Source: Brotonthovivens ammoniilytica | GTDB taxonomy: Bacteria; Bacillota; Clostridia; Lachnospirales; Lachnospiraceae | Length of the DNA stretch: 64,000 nt | Direction: 5' to 3' | Assembly (NCBI RefSeq): GCF_025566885.1 | Contig: NZ_JAOQJQ010000001.1 | Coordinates: 904,277 to 968,276 of the forward strand | Part shown: positions 15,727-23,430 of the stretch, one piece after another | Numbering within the stretch: position 1 is the first letter of the stretch | Layout of the letters: each line of letters starts with the position of its first letter | Notes under the pieces: model-generated | What the model saw: only the letters and a program-made list of their open reading frames with translations | Databases searched by the model: none | What the model was told of the DNA's origin: nothing | Made by a program: the position numbers and the translations under genes

Positions 15727-16413
15727 ATGGATTTGTATATTACTGATCCCGATTTTACAGAACGCTTTGAGTATTTTGCTTTCACCGAAGTTCCAGGCGA
15801 AAAAAATCAGCAATTAGATGAAAAGACACGCTGCATGGCTATTCTGGCGGCGCTGATGGGCTGCGGCAGTGTGGATGCATATAAAGAAATGCTCCCAAAA
15901 TTCCTGGAAAACGGTATCACTCCGATGATTGCAAAAGAGATTGTTTATCAGGCAGTTGGCTACTTAGGTTACGGCAGAATGTTACCGTTTTTGAATATCA
16001 CAAATGAAGTGTTAGAAAAAAAAGGCGTAAAGCTCCCCCTTGACAGTCAGGCAGTGACTACCCTTGATAACCGGCTGGAAAAAGGAATTGAAGCGCAGGT
16101 AGAAATCTTCGGTGAACAAATGAAAGAAGCCTTTAAGACAAGTCATATCAACCGTTGGCTGGCGGCAAATTGTTTTGGTGACTACTACACCCGAAACGGT
16201 TTAACCCTTGGGGAGCGTGAGCTGATTACTTTTTGCTTTCTTATGGCACAGGGCGATTGTGAACCACAGCTTATCGCCCACTCTAAAGGGAATATGAATA
16301 TGGGAAATGACAGAGATTTTCTGATAAAAGTCGTTTCACAGTGTTTGCCGTATATCGGTTATCCCCGCAGTCTGAATGCAATTTCCTGCATCAATAAGGC
16401 GGTGGAAAAATGA
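15727..16413 (+). CDS. Carboxymuconolactone decarboxylase family protein
   Basis: A 228-residue cytoplasmic protein made of two CMD/AhpD-like helical repeats (AALMGCGSVDAYKEMLPKFL and ELITFCFLMAQGDCEPQLIAH). Proteins of this family act as decarboxylases or peroxidase-type redox enzymes. The AhpD CxxC pair is not present, so the activity is undefined; isolated cysteines lie in both repeats. The start has TACGGAGG upstream. The stop overlaps the next gene's start by 4 bp (ATGA), tying it to the membrane component. Confidence 0.8.
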   Translation: MDLYITDPDFTERFEYFAFTEVPGEKNQQLDEKTRCMAILAALMGCGSVDAYKEMLPKFLENGITPMIAKEIVYQAVGYLGYGRMLPFLNITNEVLEKKGVKLPLDSQAVTTLDNRLEKGIEAQVEIFGEQMKEAFKTSHINRWLAANCFGDYYTRNGLTLGERELITFCFLMAQGDCEPQLIAHSKGNMNMGNDRDFLIKVVSQCLPYIGYPRSLNAISCINKAVEK

Positions 16414-17102
16414 AACCAAAAAATGCAATCAAACTATCCGTCGATATTCTAATGACCCTTGCACTGCTTTTCTTAATGGGTTATCAATTTTGGGGAGAAG
16501 CTGCCCACGAATGGCTGGGTGCGGGGATGTTCCTGCTTTTTATTGCCCACCATATTCTCAACGGTAACTGGCACAAGACTTTATTTAAAGGAAAGTATAA
16601 TGCAATGCGTATTATTACACTCTGCATTGATATACTGATTCTGCTTGCGATGATTGCTCAAATGTACAGCGGCATTGTGATGTCGCGCTATGTATTTGAT
16701 TTTCTGCCTCCCATTGGCGGTTTATCCTCAGCCCGGCGGCTTCACATTCTCGGCGCCTATTGGGGATACATCCTTATGAGCCTTCATTTAGGTTTTCACT
16801 GGAATATGATTTTGGGAATGCTCCGGAAAGCAGCGGGAATAAAAAATAAGTCAAAAATACGAAGTACTGCTGCTTTTATTGCGGGATTGGTGATCGCCGG
16901 ATATGGAGTGTGGACTTTTATCAGCAGAGATTTTCCAACCTATCTGCTGCTTAAGTCAGAATTTGTATTTTTAGATTACAGCGAACCGAAAATCTTATTT
17001 TATGTAGATTATCTTGCACTTATGGGACTTTGCATCTTTATTGCTTATTACAGTACCAAGGTGATGCGAAAATTAAAAGAAAAACCGGAGGGTCCGCAAT
17101 GA
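16410..17102 (+). CDS. DUF4405 membrane protein, possible haem-binding electron carrier
   Basis: A 230-residue protein with about five membrane helices. The DUF4405 family resembles cytochrome b561/formate dehydrogenase gamma-type bundles. Conserved helix-embedded histidines are visible (LLFIAHHILNGNWH, ARRLHILGAYWGYI, MSLHLGFHW) and could ligate two haems. In this operon it would be the natural route to pass electrons from the membrane pool to the exported flavodoxins; that is inference. It overlaps both neighbours by 4 bp. Confidence 0.75.
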   Translation: MKPKNAIKLSVDILMTLALLFLMGYQFWGEAAHEWLGAGMFLLFIAHHILNGNWHKTLFKGKYNAMRIITLCIDILILLAMIAQMYSGIVMSRYVFDFLPPIGGLSSARRLHILGAYWGYILMSLHLGFHWNMILGMLRKAAGIKNKSKIRSTAAFIAGLVIAGYGVWTFISRDFPTYLLLKSEFVFLDYSEPKILFYVDYLALMGLCIFIAYYSTKVMRKLKEKPEGPQ

Positions 17103-17662
17103 AAAAAGGTATTTTAATTATTCTAAGTGTACTGCTCTGTTTCAATCTTGCCGCTTGTGCAGATCAGCAGGCAGCACTATCTGTTTCCAGGCATAGTTCT
17201 CAGCAGGAGCAGTCAGAGATACAAAACAATGCTGAAGCTTCAGAAAATAAATCTGCAGATTCACAAGCGTCGACATCGTCTCCAGGTAATGTAAAAACAC
17301 CACAATCAGGAGAAAAGAAATTAAAACTGGCAATAAACGGACAAGAGTTTGATGTGACCTTATATGATACTCCTGCCGCCAATACACTTTATAATATGCT
17401 GCCCCTTGAACTCACTTTTGAAGATTTCAACGGCATAGAAAAAATTGCTTATATGGATAATGCACTTCCCACCAAGGGAGAGCCGGAGGAATTTGACCCC
17501 GATGTTGGAGATTTGTGTCTGTATGCACCCTGGGGCAATTTATCAATCTTCTATCAGGATTTCCGAAATTCCAACGGACTTATCTCCCTTGGGCATATTG
17601 ATTCGGGTATGGAAATTATCGGAAATATGAATGAGGATTTTACTGCCACTCTTTCAAAATAG
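17099..17662 (+). CDS. Cyclophilin-like-fold lipoprotein
   Basis: A 187-residue protein. The signal peptide ends in lipobox LAAC; a low-complexity Ser/Gln tether follows; the C-terminal 115 residues (KLKLAINGQEFDVTLYDTPA, YAPWGNLSIFYQDF, ISLGHIDSGMEIIG) match the small cyclophilin-like beta-barrel family often found beside flavodoxins and aldo-keto reductases in Firmicutes. The start at 17099 overlaps the DUF4405 stop by 4 bp. An upstream in-frame start lacks support. It is presumably surface tethered; its biochemical role is unknown. Confidence 0.8.
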   Translation: MKKGILIILSVLLCFNLAACADQQAALSVSRHSSQQEQSEIQNNAEASENKSADSQASTSSPGNVKTPQSGEKKLKLAINGQEFDVTLYDTPAANTLYNMLPLELTFEDFNGIEKIAYMDNALPTKGEPEEFDPDVGDLCLYAPWGNLSIFYQDFRNSNGLISLGHIDSGMEIIGNMNEDFTATLSK

Positions 17663-17720
17663 GTAAGCAGATAAGGCGGGGGTAACCAAGCTTTTTTAAG
17701 TAGAGAATTGACATTAAGAC

Positions 17721-17757
17721 AAAGAACTTGCCCAATTATTATGGAGCAAGTTCTTTT
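17721..17757. terminator. Convergent terminator between the lipoprotein operon and the MerR gene
   Basis: A perfect 11-bp stem (17721-17731 with 17746-17756) lies between the plus-strand operon end (17662) and the minus-strand stop (17762). Modest T-runs occur on both sides. Confidence 0.6.
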
Positions 17758-17761
17758 CAGC

Positions 17762-18187
17762 TTAATGGTGCTGCGGTCTGTTTTCTGCTGTCCAACTTCT
17801 CGGATTTGTGTCATCCGGGGCTGCCCCTGCCAATATATCCTCATAGTGTTTTACCTTTTCGTCCATATATTTTGCAGTTTTTCTTGCTTCTTCCACACGC
17901 TTATACGCCTGTTTTCTTGAACGCAGAATAATCTGATACCTTGCTATAAGGTTTTCCTTTTCTTCCGGCAAACGGCAGAGGTTACAGTACTCCTTAATAT
18001 CCTCAATGGAGGCTCCACAGCCTTTTAGGCAGGTGATTCCCTGCATCCAGTTTATTGATTCTTCATCGAAAATGCGGCGGTTGCCCCCGTCACGCTGACA
18101 CGGCAGTAAATTGATATCCGTATAATAGCGTATGGTGTGTTCTGTTGTATGGAACATCTTGGCAAATTGCTTGATTGTATAGTACAT
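17762..18187 (-). CDS. MerR-family regulator of the aldo-keto reductase operon
   Basis: A 141-residue MerR protein. The N-terminal winged helix is YYTIKQFAKMFHTTEHTIRYY, the wing is GNRRIFDEESINWMQG, and a long coiled coil spans about residues 75-120. Cysteines at roughly 53, 57 and 68-71 could sense electrophiles or redox change. It diverges from the aldo-keto reductase gene across a promoter with the 19-bp spacer typical of MerR targets. GGAGG lies 7 nt before ATG 18187. Confidence 0.88.
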   Translation of the reverse strand: MYYTIKQFAKMFHTTEHTIRYYTDINLLPCQRDGGNRRIFDEESINWMQGITCLKGCGASIEDIKEYCNLCRLPEEKENLIARYQIILRSRKQAYKRVEEARKTAKYMDEKVKHYEDILAGAAPDDTNPRSWTAENRPQHH

Positions 18188-18220
18188 AATAATCCTCCAA
18201 AAAAATTTTTGAAAAAGGTA

Positions 18221-18251
18221 TTGACTTCGTGTAACCCGAATATCTTAAACT
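18221..18251 (+). promoter_or_regulatory. MerR-type promoter with 19-bp spacer
   Basis: -35 TTGACT (18221-18226) and -10 TAAACT (18246-18251) are separated by 19 bp, the over-long spacing that MerR activators correct by untwisting DNA. An 8-bp dyad CTTCGTGT ... ACACGAAG brackets the spacer and -10. It drives the aldo-keto reductases. Confidence 0.7.
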
Positions 18252-18293
18252 TATAATAACACGAAGCTGCAAACAGTCAAGGAGGAATTAAAA

Positions 18294-19127
18294 ATGTTAA
18301 AAGTCAAGTTAAATAACGGCATAGAAATGCCCATTCTCGGATTTGGTACTTTTTTGACCGGCGGAACAGATTGTGAGCAGTCTGTCTGCACAGCCATTCA
18401 AAACGGTTACCGTCTGATTGATACCGCCGAAGCGTATGGGAACGAGGAACAGGTAGGAAACGGCATTAGGAAAAGCGGTGTTGACCGTAAAGAGTTGTTT
18501 ATTGTTACAAAGGTAAATTTCAAATCTTACGAAGCAACAAGAGAAACCGTGCTCCAATCCCTGGAAAAGCTGGGAACAGACTATCTTGACCTTGTACTGC
18601 TCCACTGGCCTTTCGGCAATTATTATAAAGCATGGCGTGAGCTGGAAGCGCTTTATGCCGAGAGGAAAATCAAGGCAATCGGCGTATCTAACTTTGAGCC
18701 GGACAGATTGATTGACCTTATTCATTTCAACAAAGTTGTTCCCGCAGTTAATCAGATCGAAACAAATCTTCATTGTCAGCGCAAGACGGAACACGGCTGG
18801 ATGAAAAAATATAATGTGCAGCATATGGCCTATGCTCCGTTGGGACAGGGCAATAGAAATGAAATGTTCTCACAGGCAGAGGTTATGGCACTGGCTGAAA
18901 AATACAAAAAAGCACCCGCACAGATTATGCTTCGTTTTTTAACCCAGCAAGATGTCGTTGTGATTCCCAAAAGCATTCACGAGGAGCGTATCAAAGAAAA
19001 CTTTGATATTTTTGATTTTAATTTGACAGACGAAGAACTGGAAACTCTAACAGCAATAGATACAAATACGGCTAAAATTGGCAATGCAGAACAACCCGAA
19101 ATGGTTGAGTTCGCAATGACTTGGTAA
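18294..19127 (+). CDS. Aldo-keto reductase (first of two)
   Basis: A 277-residue NADPH-dependent aldo/keto reductase. The catalytic tetrad is visible as Asp in DTAEAYGNE, the Tyr of the same loop, Lys in VTKVNF and His in LLHWPFG. GVSNFEPDRL and VIPKSIHEERIKENFDIFDF are family signatures. It likely reduces small aldehydes or ketones. The strong AAGGAGG site precedes ATG 18294. It is the first gene under the MerR-type promoter. Confidence 0.9.
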   Translation: MLKVKLNNGIEMPILGFGTFLTGGTDCEQSVCTAIQNGYRLIDTAEAYGNEEQVGNGIRKSGVDRKELFIVTKVNFKSYEATRETVLQSLEKLGTDYLDLVLLHWPFGNYYKAWRELEALYAERKIKAIGVSNFEPDRLIDLIHFNKVVPAVNQIETNLHCQRKTEHGWMKKYNVQHMAYAPLGQGNRNEMFSQAEVMALAEKYKKAPAQIMLRFLTQQDVVVIPKSIHEERIKENFDIFDFNLTDEELETLTAIDTNTAKIGNAEQPEMVEFAMTW

Positions 19128-19170
19128 CAAAAAGAAAAAATACACAGTTCGATTAATGGAGGAACGACTT

Positions 19171-20178
19171 ATGAAAAAAAGATTTTTGCAAAACCTTGAA
19201 GTTTCAGAAATAGGAATGGGCTGTATGGGATTTTCTCACGGATATGGGGAAGTTCCCGAAGAAACCTATGCTGTAAATGCAATTCGCAAGGCTTATGATT
19301 TTGGCTGTACTTTTTTTGATACTGCTGAGAGTTATGGAAATGAAATGTTTTATCCCGGTCATAATGAACAACTACTGGGCAAAGCGGTAGAGCCATTTCG
19401 CAAAGAAGTGATAATTGCCACAAAATTACATATTAACCTTGAAGAATGTATGGGAATATCTCTCTACGATGTTCTCTGCAAACATATAGAGCAATCGTTA
19501 AAAAATCTCCGAACAGACTACATAGACCTTTATTATCTTCATCGTGTAAATGAAAATATACCGGTTGAAGATGTCGCCGAAAGCATGGGACGCTTAATAA
19601 AAAGCGGTGTAATCCGCGCCTGGGGTCTGTCACAGGTATCTGTTGATACCTTGGCAAAAGCTCACGCAGTCACTTCAGTATCTGCTGTACAAAATCTTTA
19701 TTCTATGCTGGAAAGGGATTGCGATAAAGATATATTTCCATACTGTTTAGAAAACAATATCGGAGTTGTTCCATTCTCACCAATAGCAAGCGGTTTTCTT
19801 TCCGGCAAAGTCACTGTTGAAACGAGATTTGAAGGTGATGATGTCCGTAAATGGGTGCCACAGCTTTCAAAAGATAATATAGCTGCAAACCAGCCAATCT
19901 TAGATTTACTTCGCAGCTATGCAAGTCAAAAGTCTGCCACCCCTGCACAAATTTCTCTTGCATGGATGTTGCACAAATACCCCAATGTTGTTCCTATACC
20001 TGGATCAAAAAATCAAGAAAGAATCGTTGAAAATCTTGGTGCATGCAATGTCGAATTGACAAATGAGGAGTTTTCCAAGCTTGAAACCGCTTTAGATTCC
20101 TTTGAGGTTCACGGGCATAGAGGACATATTGAAACAGAGCAGACTTCATTCGGGAACAATTGGAAATTGGTCGATTAA
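19171..20178 (+). CDS. Aldo-keto reductase (second, YajO/AKR11-like)
   Basis: A 335-residue aldo/keto reductase of a different subfamily from its neighbour. The tetrad residues are in DTAESYGNEM, ATKLHI and YLHRVN. GLSQVSVDTL and the C-terminal VVPIPGSKNQERIVENL bind NADPH. ATG 19171 is chosen because GGAGG lies 8 nt upstream. It follows the first reductase by 43 bp and is probably co-transcribed from the MerR-controlled promoter. Confidence 0.88.
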   Translation: MKKRFLQNLEVSEIGMGCMGFSHGYGEVPEETYAVNAIRKAYDFGCTFFDTAESYGNEMFYPGHNEQLLGKAVEPFRKEVIIATKLHINLEECMGISLYDVLCKHIEQSLKNLRTDYIDLYYLHRVNENIPVEDVAESMGRLIKSGVIRAWGLSQVSVDTLAKAHAVTSVSAVQNLYSMLERDCDKDIFPYCLENNIGVVPFSPIASGFLSGKVTVETRFEGDDVRKWVPQLSKDNIAANQPILDLLRSYASQKSATPAQISLAWMLHKYPNVVPIPGSKNQERIVENLGACNVELTNEEFSKLETALDSFEVHGHRGHIETEQTSFGNNWKLVD

Positions 20179-20344
20179 AAGCTAAGCTAAGTTGCTCACC
20201 TGTACCGTTTTTTCTATGATAATAAATTCATTCCAATACAAAAAAGTTGAAATTTTAATAAAGTTTTTATGTTTTTACAGCAAAAACCATTGAATACATT
20301 GCAGTTTTGGCTATATTCTTCGTAAGAAACTAGGAGGCGTTATA

Positions 20345-21542
20345 ATGATTATAAGACCACAGTATATGGAATTGCTGAAAACCTATCGCGATGTACCGCT
20401 TGTAAAAATACTCACCGGAATCCGCCGCTGCGGAAAATCCACTATTTTAGAAATGCTGCGGGACGATCTGCTGAAAAGCGGCGTTTCTACCGACCACATT
20501 ATTAATATGCGTTATACCTCGGAAAATTTTGACGACGGTATGACCGATAAAGATATGTATAAAGGTATCAGAGAACAGATGATGGGAAACGAACGGTATT
20601 ACCTTCTCCTTGATGAAGTGCAGGAAATCGCCGGATGGGAAAAAGCGGTAAGCAGCTTGCTTGAGGATACGAATACCGATATTTATGTGACCGGCTCCAA
20701 TTCAAAACTGATGTCCAGCGAAATTTCAACCTATCTGACGGGGCGATATATTTCTATTCCAGTCTATACCCTGTCTTTTGCCGAGTATTGGATTTCAAAA
20801 AGCAAAGCGGTCTTTCACCGAGAGAACTTTTGAATGAATATATCCGTATGGGTGCTTTCCCCATTGCTGCACTCGGCAATTTTGACCAGCGTTCTACTTA
20901 TCAGATCGTAGAGGGAATTTATAACTCTGTCATAACAAGTGATATTACAAAACGGCACAACATAGCGAATTTCGATTTGTTTAACCGCGTCGTTCGCTAT
21001 ATTGTTGAAAATGTAGGCAAAACCTTTTCCGCGAATGCAATTGTGAAGTTTCTGAAAAGCGAGGGGCGTCCCTGTCTGTTGAAGCGGTTTACAACTATCT
21101 GAATTGGCTGGAAAAGGCTTTTGTAATTTATCGCTGCCGGCGATACGATTTACAGGGAAAATCTGTGTTAAAAACGCAGGAGAAATTTTATCTTGCCGAT
21201 TCTTCTCTCAAATACTGCATAATGGGCTTTAACCCCAAGTCTATTGCAGCTATGCTCGAAAACATCGTTTACTTTGAACTGCGTCGAAAAGGCTATGATG
21301 TCTATATTGGCAAAAACGAAACAAAAGAGATTGATTTCGTAGCATTGCGTCGTGACGAACATATTTATGTTCAGGTATGCCGCAGACTGCCGGAGGAATC
21401 TGACTGGGAAGTTGCCAATCTCCTTGAAATCAAAAACCACTATCCAAAATATGTGGTAACACTGGACGAACTGGCTTCCGGAAATATCAATGGTGTTAAA
21501 ATCGTGCATTTAGCTGATTTCTTACTCAATAGGGAATATTAA
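20345..21542 (+). pseudogene. AAA ATPase with DUF4143 domain, two frameshifts
   Basis: The three reading frames together encode one ordinary ATP-binding protein of the DUF4143 family: Walker A GIRRCGKST at about residue 25, Walker B LLLDEVQE, sensor TGSNSKLM, then a C-terminal DUF4143 nuclease-like region (EIDFVALRRDEHIYVQVC). The frame breaks near 20787 and again near 21069. Each is explained by loss of a single T in a short run. The start has AGGAGG. Family members are widespread in anaerobes, with unproven function. It is most likely inactive, unless the indels are sequencing errors. Confidence 0.85.
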
Positions 21543-21799
21543 AAATTAGAAAGGATATGACAAGAATGGCAAGACAGAGAGGGATATTACAAAATTGTAA
21601 GAATTAAATCTACAAAACCATTAGCAAAAGAATTGTTGTAATTAAATCTTATATTTACATGGGCGCAGTGGAATTTATATTTTCATTTGAGGTGAAAAAA
21701 TAATTCCAACAGTTCCCGTTGATTTTTTCAATCTTTCTGCATATAATAAAAGTAGGGAAATTCCTACTTTCCATATTTTTAGAAAGGTGGTGCAAAACT

Positions 21800-22075
21800 A
21801 TGTTAGCAAAAGCGTTTGTGGACAATGCAAAAGTCATGGCGAAAGGACAGGTCACAATCCCGAAAGATGTTCGTGACATTCTCGGTGTGGCAAGCGGCGA
21901 CAGGGTTACTTTCGTGGTGGAAGGAAACACTGTTCGTATCGTCAATTCGGCTGTCTACGCCATGCAAATGCTCCAACAGGAAATGGCCGGAGAGGCAGAA
22001 CGCACCGGCCTGGATTCAGAAGATGATGTAATGGCTCTTGTCAAAGAATTACGGAACGAGGACGAAAAGGTATGA
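21800..22075 (+). CDS. AbrB/MazE-type antitoxin
   Basis: A 91-residue DNA-binding antitoxin. The swapped-hairpin AbrB domain KVMAKGQVTIPKDVRDILG is at residues 11-29, followed by GDRVTFVVEGNTVRIVNS. The C-terminal acidic helix would neutralise the toxin. ATG 21800 follows AAAGGTGG. Its stop overlaps the PIN gene start by 4 bp, the usual type II arrangement, and autoregulation is expected. The 21543-21799 gap upstream holds a few transposase-like codons but nothing that can be named. Confidence 0.85.
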   Translation: MLAKAFVDNAKVMAKGQVTIPKDVRDILGVASGDRVTFVVEGNTVRIVNSAVYAMQMLQQEMAGEAERTGLDSEDDVMALVKELRNEDEKV

Positions 22076-22473
22076 AAATTTTAATAGATACCAATGTCCT
22101 TATTTCTGCGGCATTAAGCGCTAACGGAACGCTATTTCAGGCTTACGTAAAAGCGGCGTCCTATCCCCATCATGGACTGATCTGTGAGCAGAACGTGGAC
22201 GAAATGAAACGGATTTTCAACAAGAAATTTTCGCACCGTCTGGCGGCTCTGGATAAATTCCTTTCGGTGGCTCTGATGACATTGGAATTCGTCCCGATCT
22301 CAACAGACGAGAACGTGTCGGAAACGCAAATTCGGGATGTAAATGACCGCCCTATTTTGCGGGCGGCGATTGAGGCAAAGGCTGATGTCCTCCTTACCGG
22401 CGATAAAGATTTTTTAGAATCTGGCGTGAAAAATCCGGTGATCATGACACCGGCAGAATTTTTGAAATATTGA
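22072..22473 (+). CDS. PIN-domain toxin
   Basis: A 133-residue PIN-family ribonuclease. Acidic metal-binding residues are seen in ILIDTNVLIS (Asp7), in the NVDEMKRIF helix and in LLTGDKDFLE near residue 110. Such toxins cut RNA when freed from the antitoxin encoded directly upstream. The overlap ATGA indicates translational coupling. The full usual length is present, so the pair looks functional. It borders mobile-element remains. Confidence 0.85.
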   Translation: MKILIDTNVLISAALSANGTLFQAYVKAASYPHHGLICEQNVDEMKRIFNKKFSHRLAALDKFLSVALMTLEFVPISTDENVSETQIRDVNDRPILRAAIEAKADVLLTGDKDFLESGVKNPVIMTPAEFLKY

Positions 22474-22481
22474 CTTGTTGA

Positions 22482-22669
22482 ATCGGGTAGGAGGTAAATA
22501 ATTATTTTATTTACCGTCCCTCCCACACCACCGTACATACGGTTCTCGTATACGGCGGTTCTTTAGTTTTCATAGACTATCAGATAATGGTCAAGCATGG
22601 ATGTATATCCCAGCTTGGCTATTATTTTCTTCGTGAGTACTGTGTTTAACATTTCCGCCATTCTCCAGT
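22482..22669 (-). mobile_element. 3' remnant of a group II intron
   Basis: Read on the minus strand: 22669-22566 encode about 35 residues resembling the C-terminus of a group II intron maturase (YWRMAEMLN, LTKKIIAKLG), ending at a TAA (22563-22565). Next comes a domain V-like hairpin (CCGCCGTATAC, GAGA, CCGTATGTACGG, about 22525-22558), the GGTGGTGTGGGAGG segment, a domain VI hairpin (GGTAAATAA/TTATTTACC) and the 3' end CTACCCGAT at 22482. The 5' part and catalytic reverse transcriptase are missing. It ends 9 bp after the PIN gene stop. Confidence 0.75.
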
Positions 22670-22979
22670 ACGGAACGGGGTAAAATCATCGTCCCCATTC
22701 AGGCTGTCCACACCGTCATTGATGGCAATAAGGCGGACGCCTTTCTGCCGCAAAATCTCCATGACCTGACCGACTTTCAGATAATCGCGCCCTAACCGGG
22801 GCGGTCAAAACGGATGCCGAAATACCATCGTCTGTAAAATGTTTTGGGTTCGGCAGCCCATTCCGGCGGGCGTAGTCCTCTAACATCTGCTTTTGATTAG
22901 AAATACTGTTACTCTCGCCCTGTAAATCATCATCGCGGCTCAAACGCTCGTACAAAGGGGTTATTTTTTCATTCCTCAT
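22670..22979 (-). pseudogene. Large serine recombinase, N-terminal fragment with internal deletion
   Basis: The protein starts at ATG 22979 (RNEKITPLYERLSRDDD, SISNQKQMLEDYARRNG), the resolvase N-terminus of TnpX/Tn4451-type recombinases including the catalytic region YERLSRDD. After FTDDGIS the frame shifts at about 22800 and a block is missing. Recognisable sequence resumes as GRDYLKVGQVMEILRQKG and ends DDDFTPFR at 22670, where the group II intron remnant begins. The DNA-binding half is gone. It is the relic of an integrative mobile element. Confidence 0.8.
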
Positions 22980-23095
22980 GATTTCAAAACTTTCTTTGTA
23001 TTCCATGAGTCCGCTTCCACAGGCTTCGAGCCCTGCACAAGCTCCCAGGTTTTCCTGTCAATAATGGCTTCGTAAGTGTTCTCACTTAGATAATT
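22976..23095 (-). pseudogene. Second serine-recombinase fragment
   Basis: About 36 codons (ENTYEAIIDRKTWELVQ) match the middle region of large serine recombinases. The stop overlaps the ATG of the next recombinase fragment by ATGA. Paired recombinase genes are typical of clostridial conjugative elements, so this is the tail of the neighbouring copy. Confidence 0.55.
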
Positions 23096-23109
23096 CTTTA
23101 TTAGCATGT

Positions 23110-23430
23110 TTATTTTAATTTTAAACAATGGTGCTGAATCCTATTTAAAAATTTAATTTCTTTTTCTTCTTCTGCGCTTAGTGATGTTATATCGATGAAC
23201 ATACCGCTTTCCTTTCCTAATTCATTAGAAAATAGAATTAAATCATTGCCAAATTCGTTTGAGTATTCTGCGTAGATGATTAATATGTCAATGTCATTGT
23301 TAATCGTGTTTAGCTCTAATGCTGAGCCGAATAAGAATACTTGCTTAAAAGAATCGAACGGCAGTATATGCTTTCTTACCCGTTCAATAACATCATTATT
23401 CAATCTACATGATTTCATTAATATATCCAT
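23110..23430 (-). CDS. Small nucleotidyltransferase-fold protein
   Basis: A 106-residue protein of the minimal nucleotidyltransferase (MNT-like) family. The signature is LFGSALELNTINNDIDILI, with GS and the D-x-D metal pair. The third carboxylate is likely the Asp in MFIDITSLS. Start ATG 23430 has GGGAG upstream and lies 26 bp inside the end of the HNH endonuclease gene, so the two are co-transcribed. Minimal nucleotidyltransferases can AMPylate a toxin or partner protein; here the only adjacent partner is the HNH protein. Target unknown. Confidence 0.75.
   Translation of the reverse strand: MDILMKSCRLNNDVIERVRKHILPFDSFKQVFLFGSALELNTINNDIDILIIYAEYSNEFGNDLILFSNELGKESGMFIDITSLSAEEEKEIKFLNRIQHHCLKLK

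Noticed and set aside
21555..21640. Transposase N-terminus (MARQRGILQ...)
   Set aside because: Only about 13 codons before a stop, with no second recognisable motif, so it cannot be assigned to a family.
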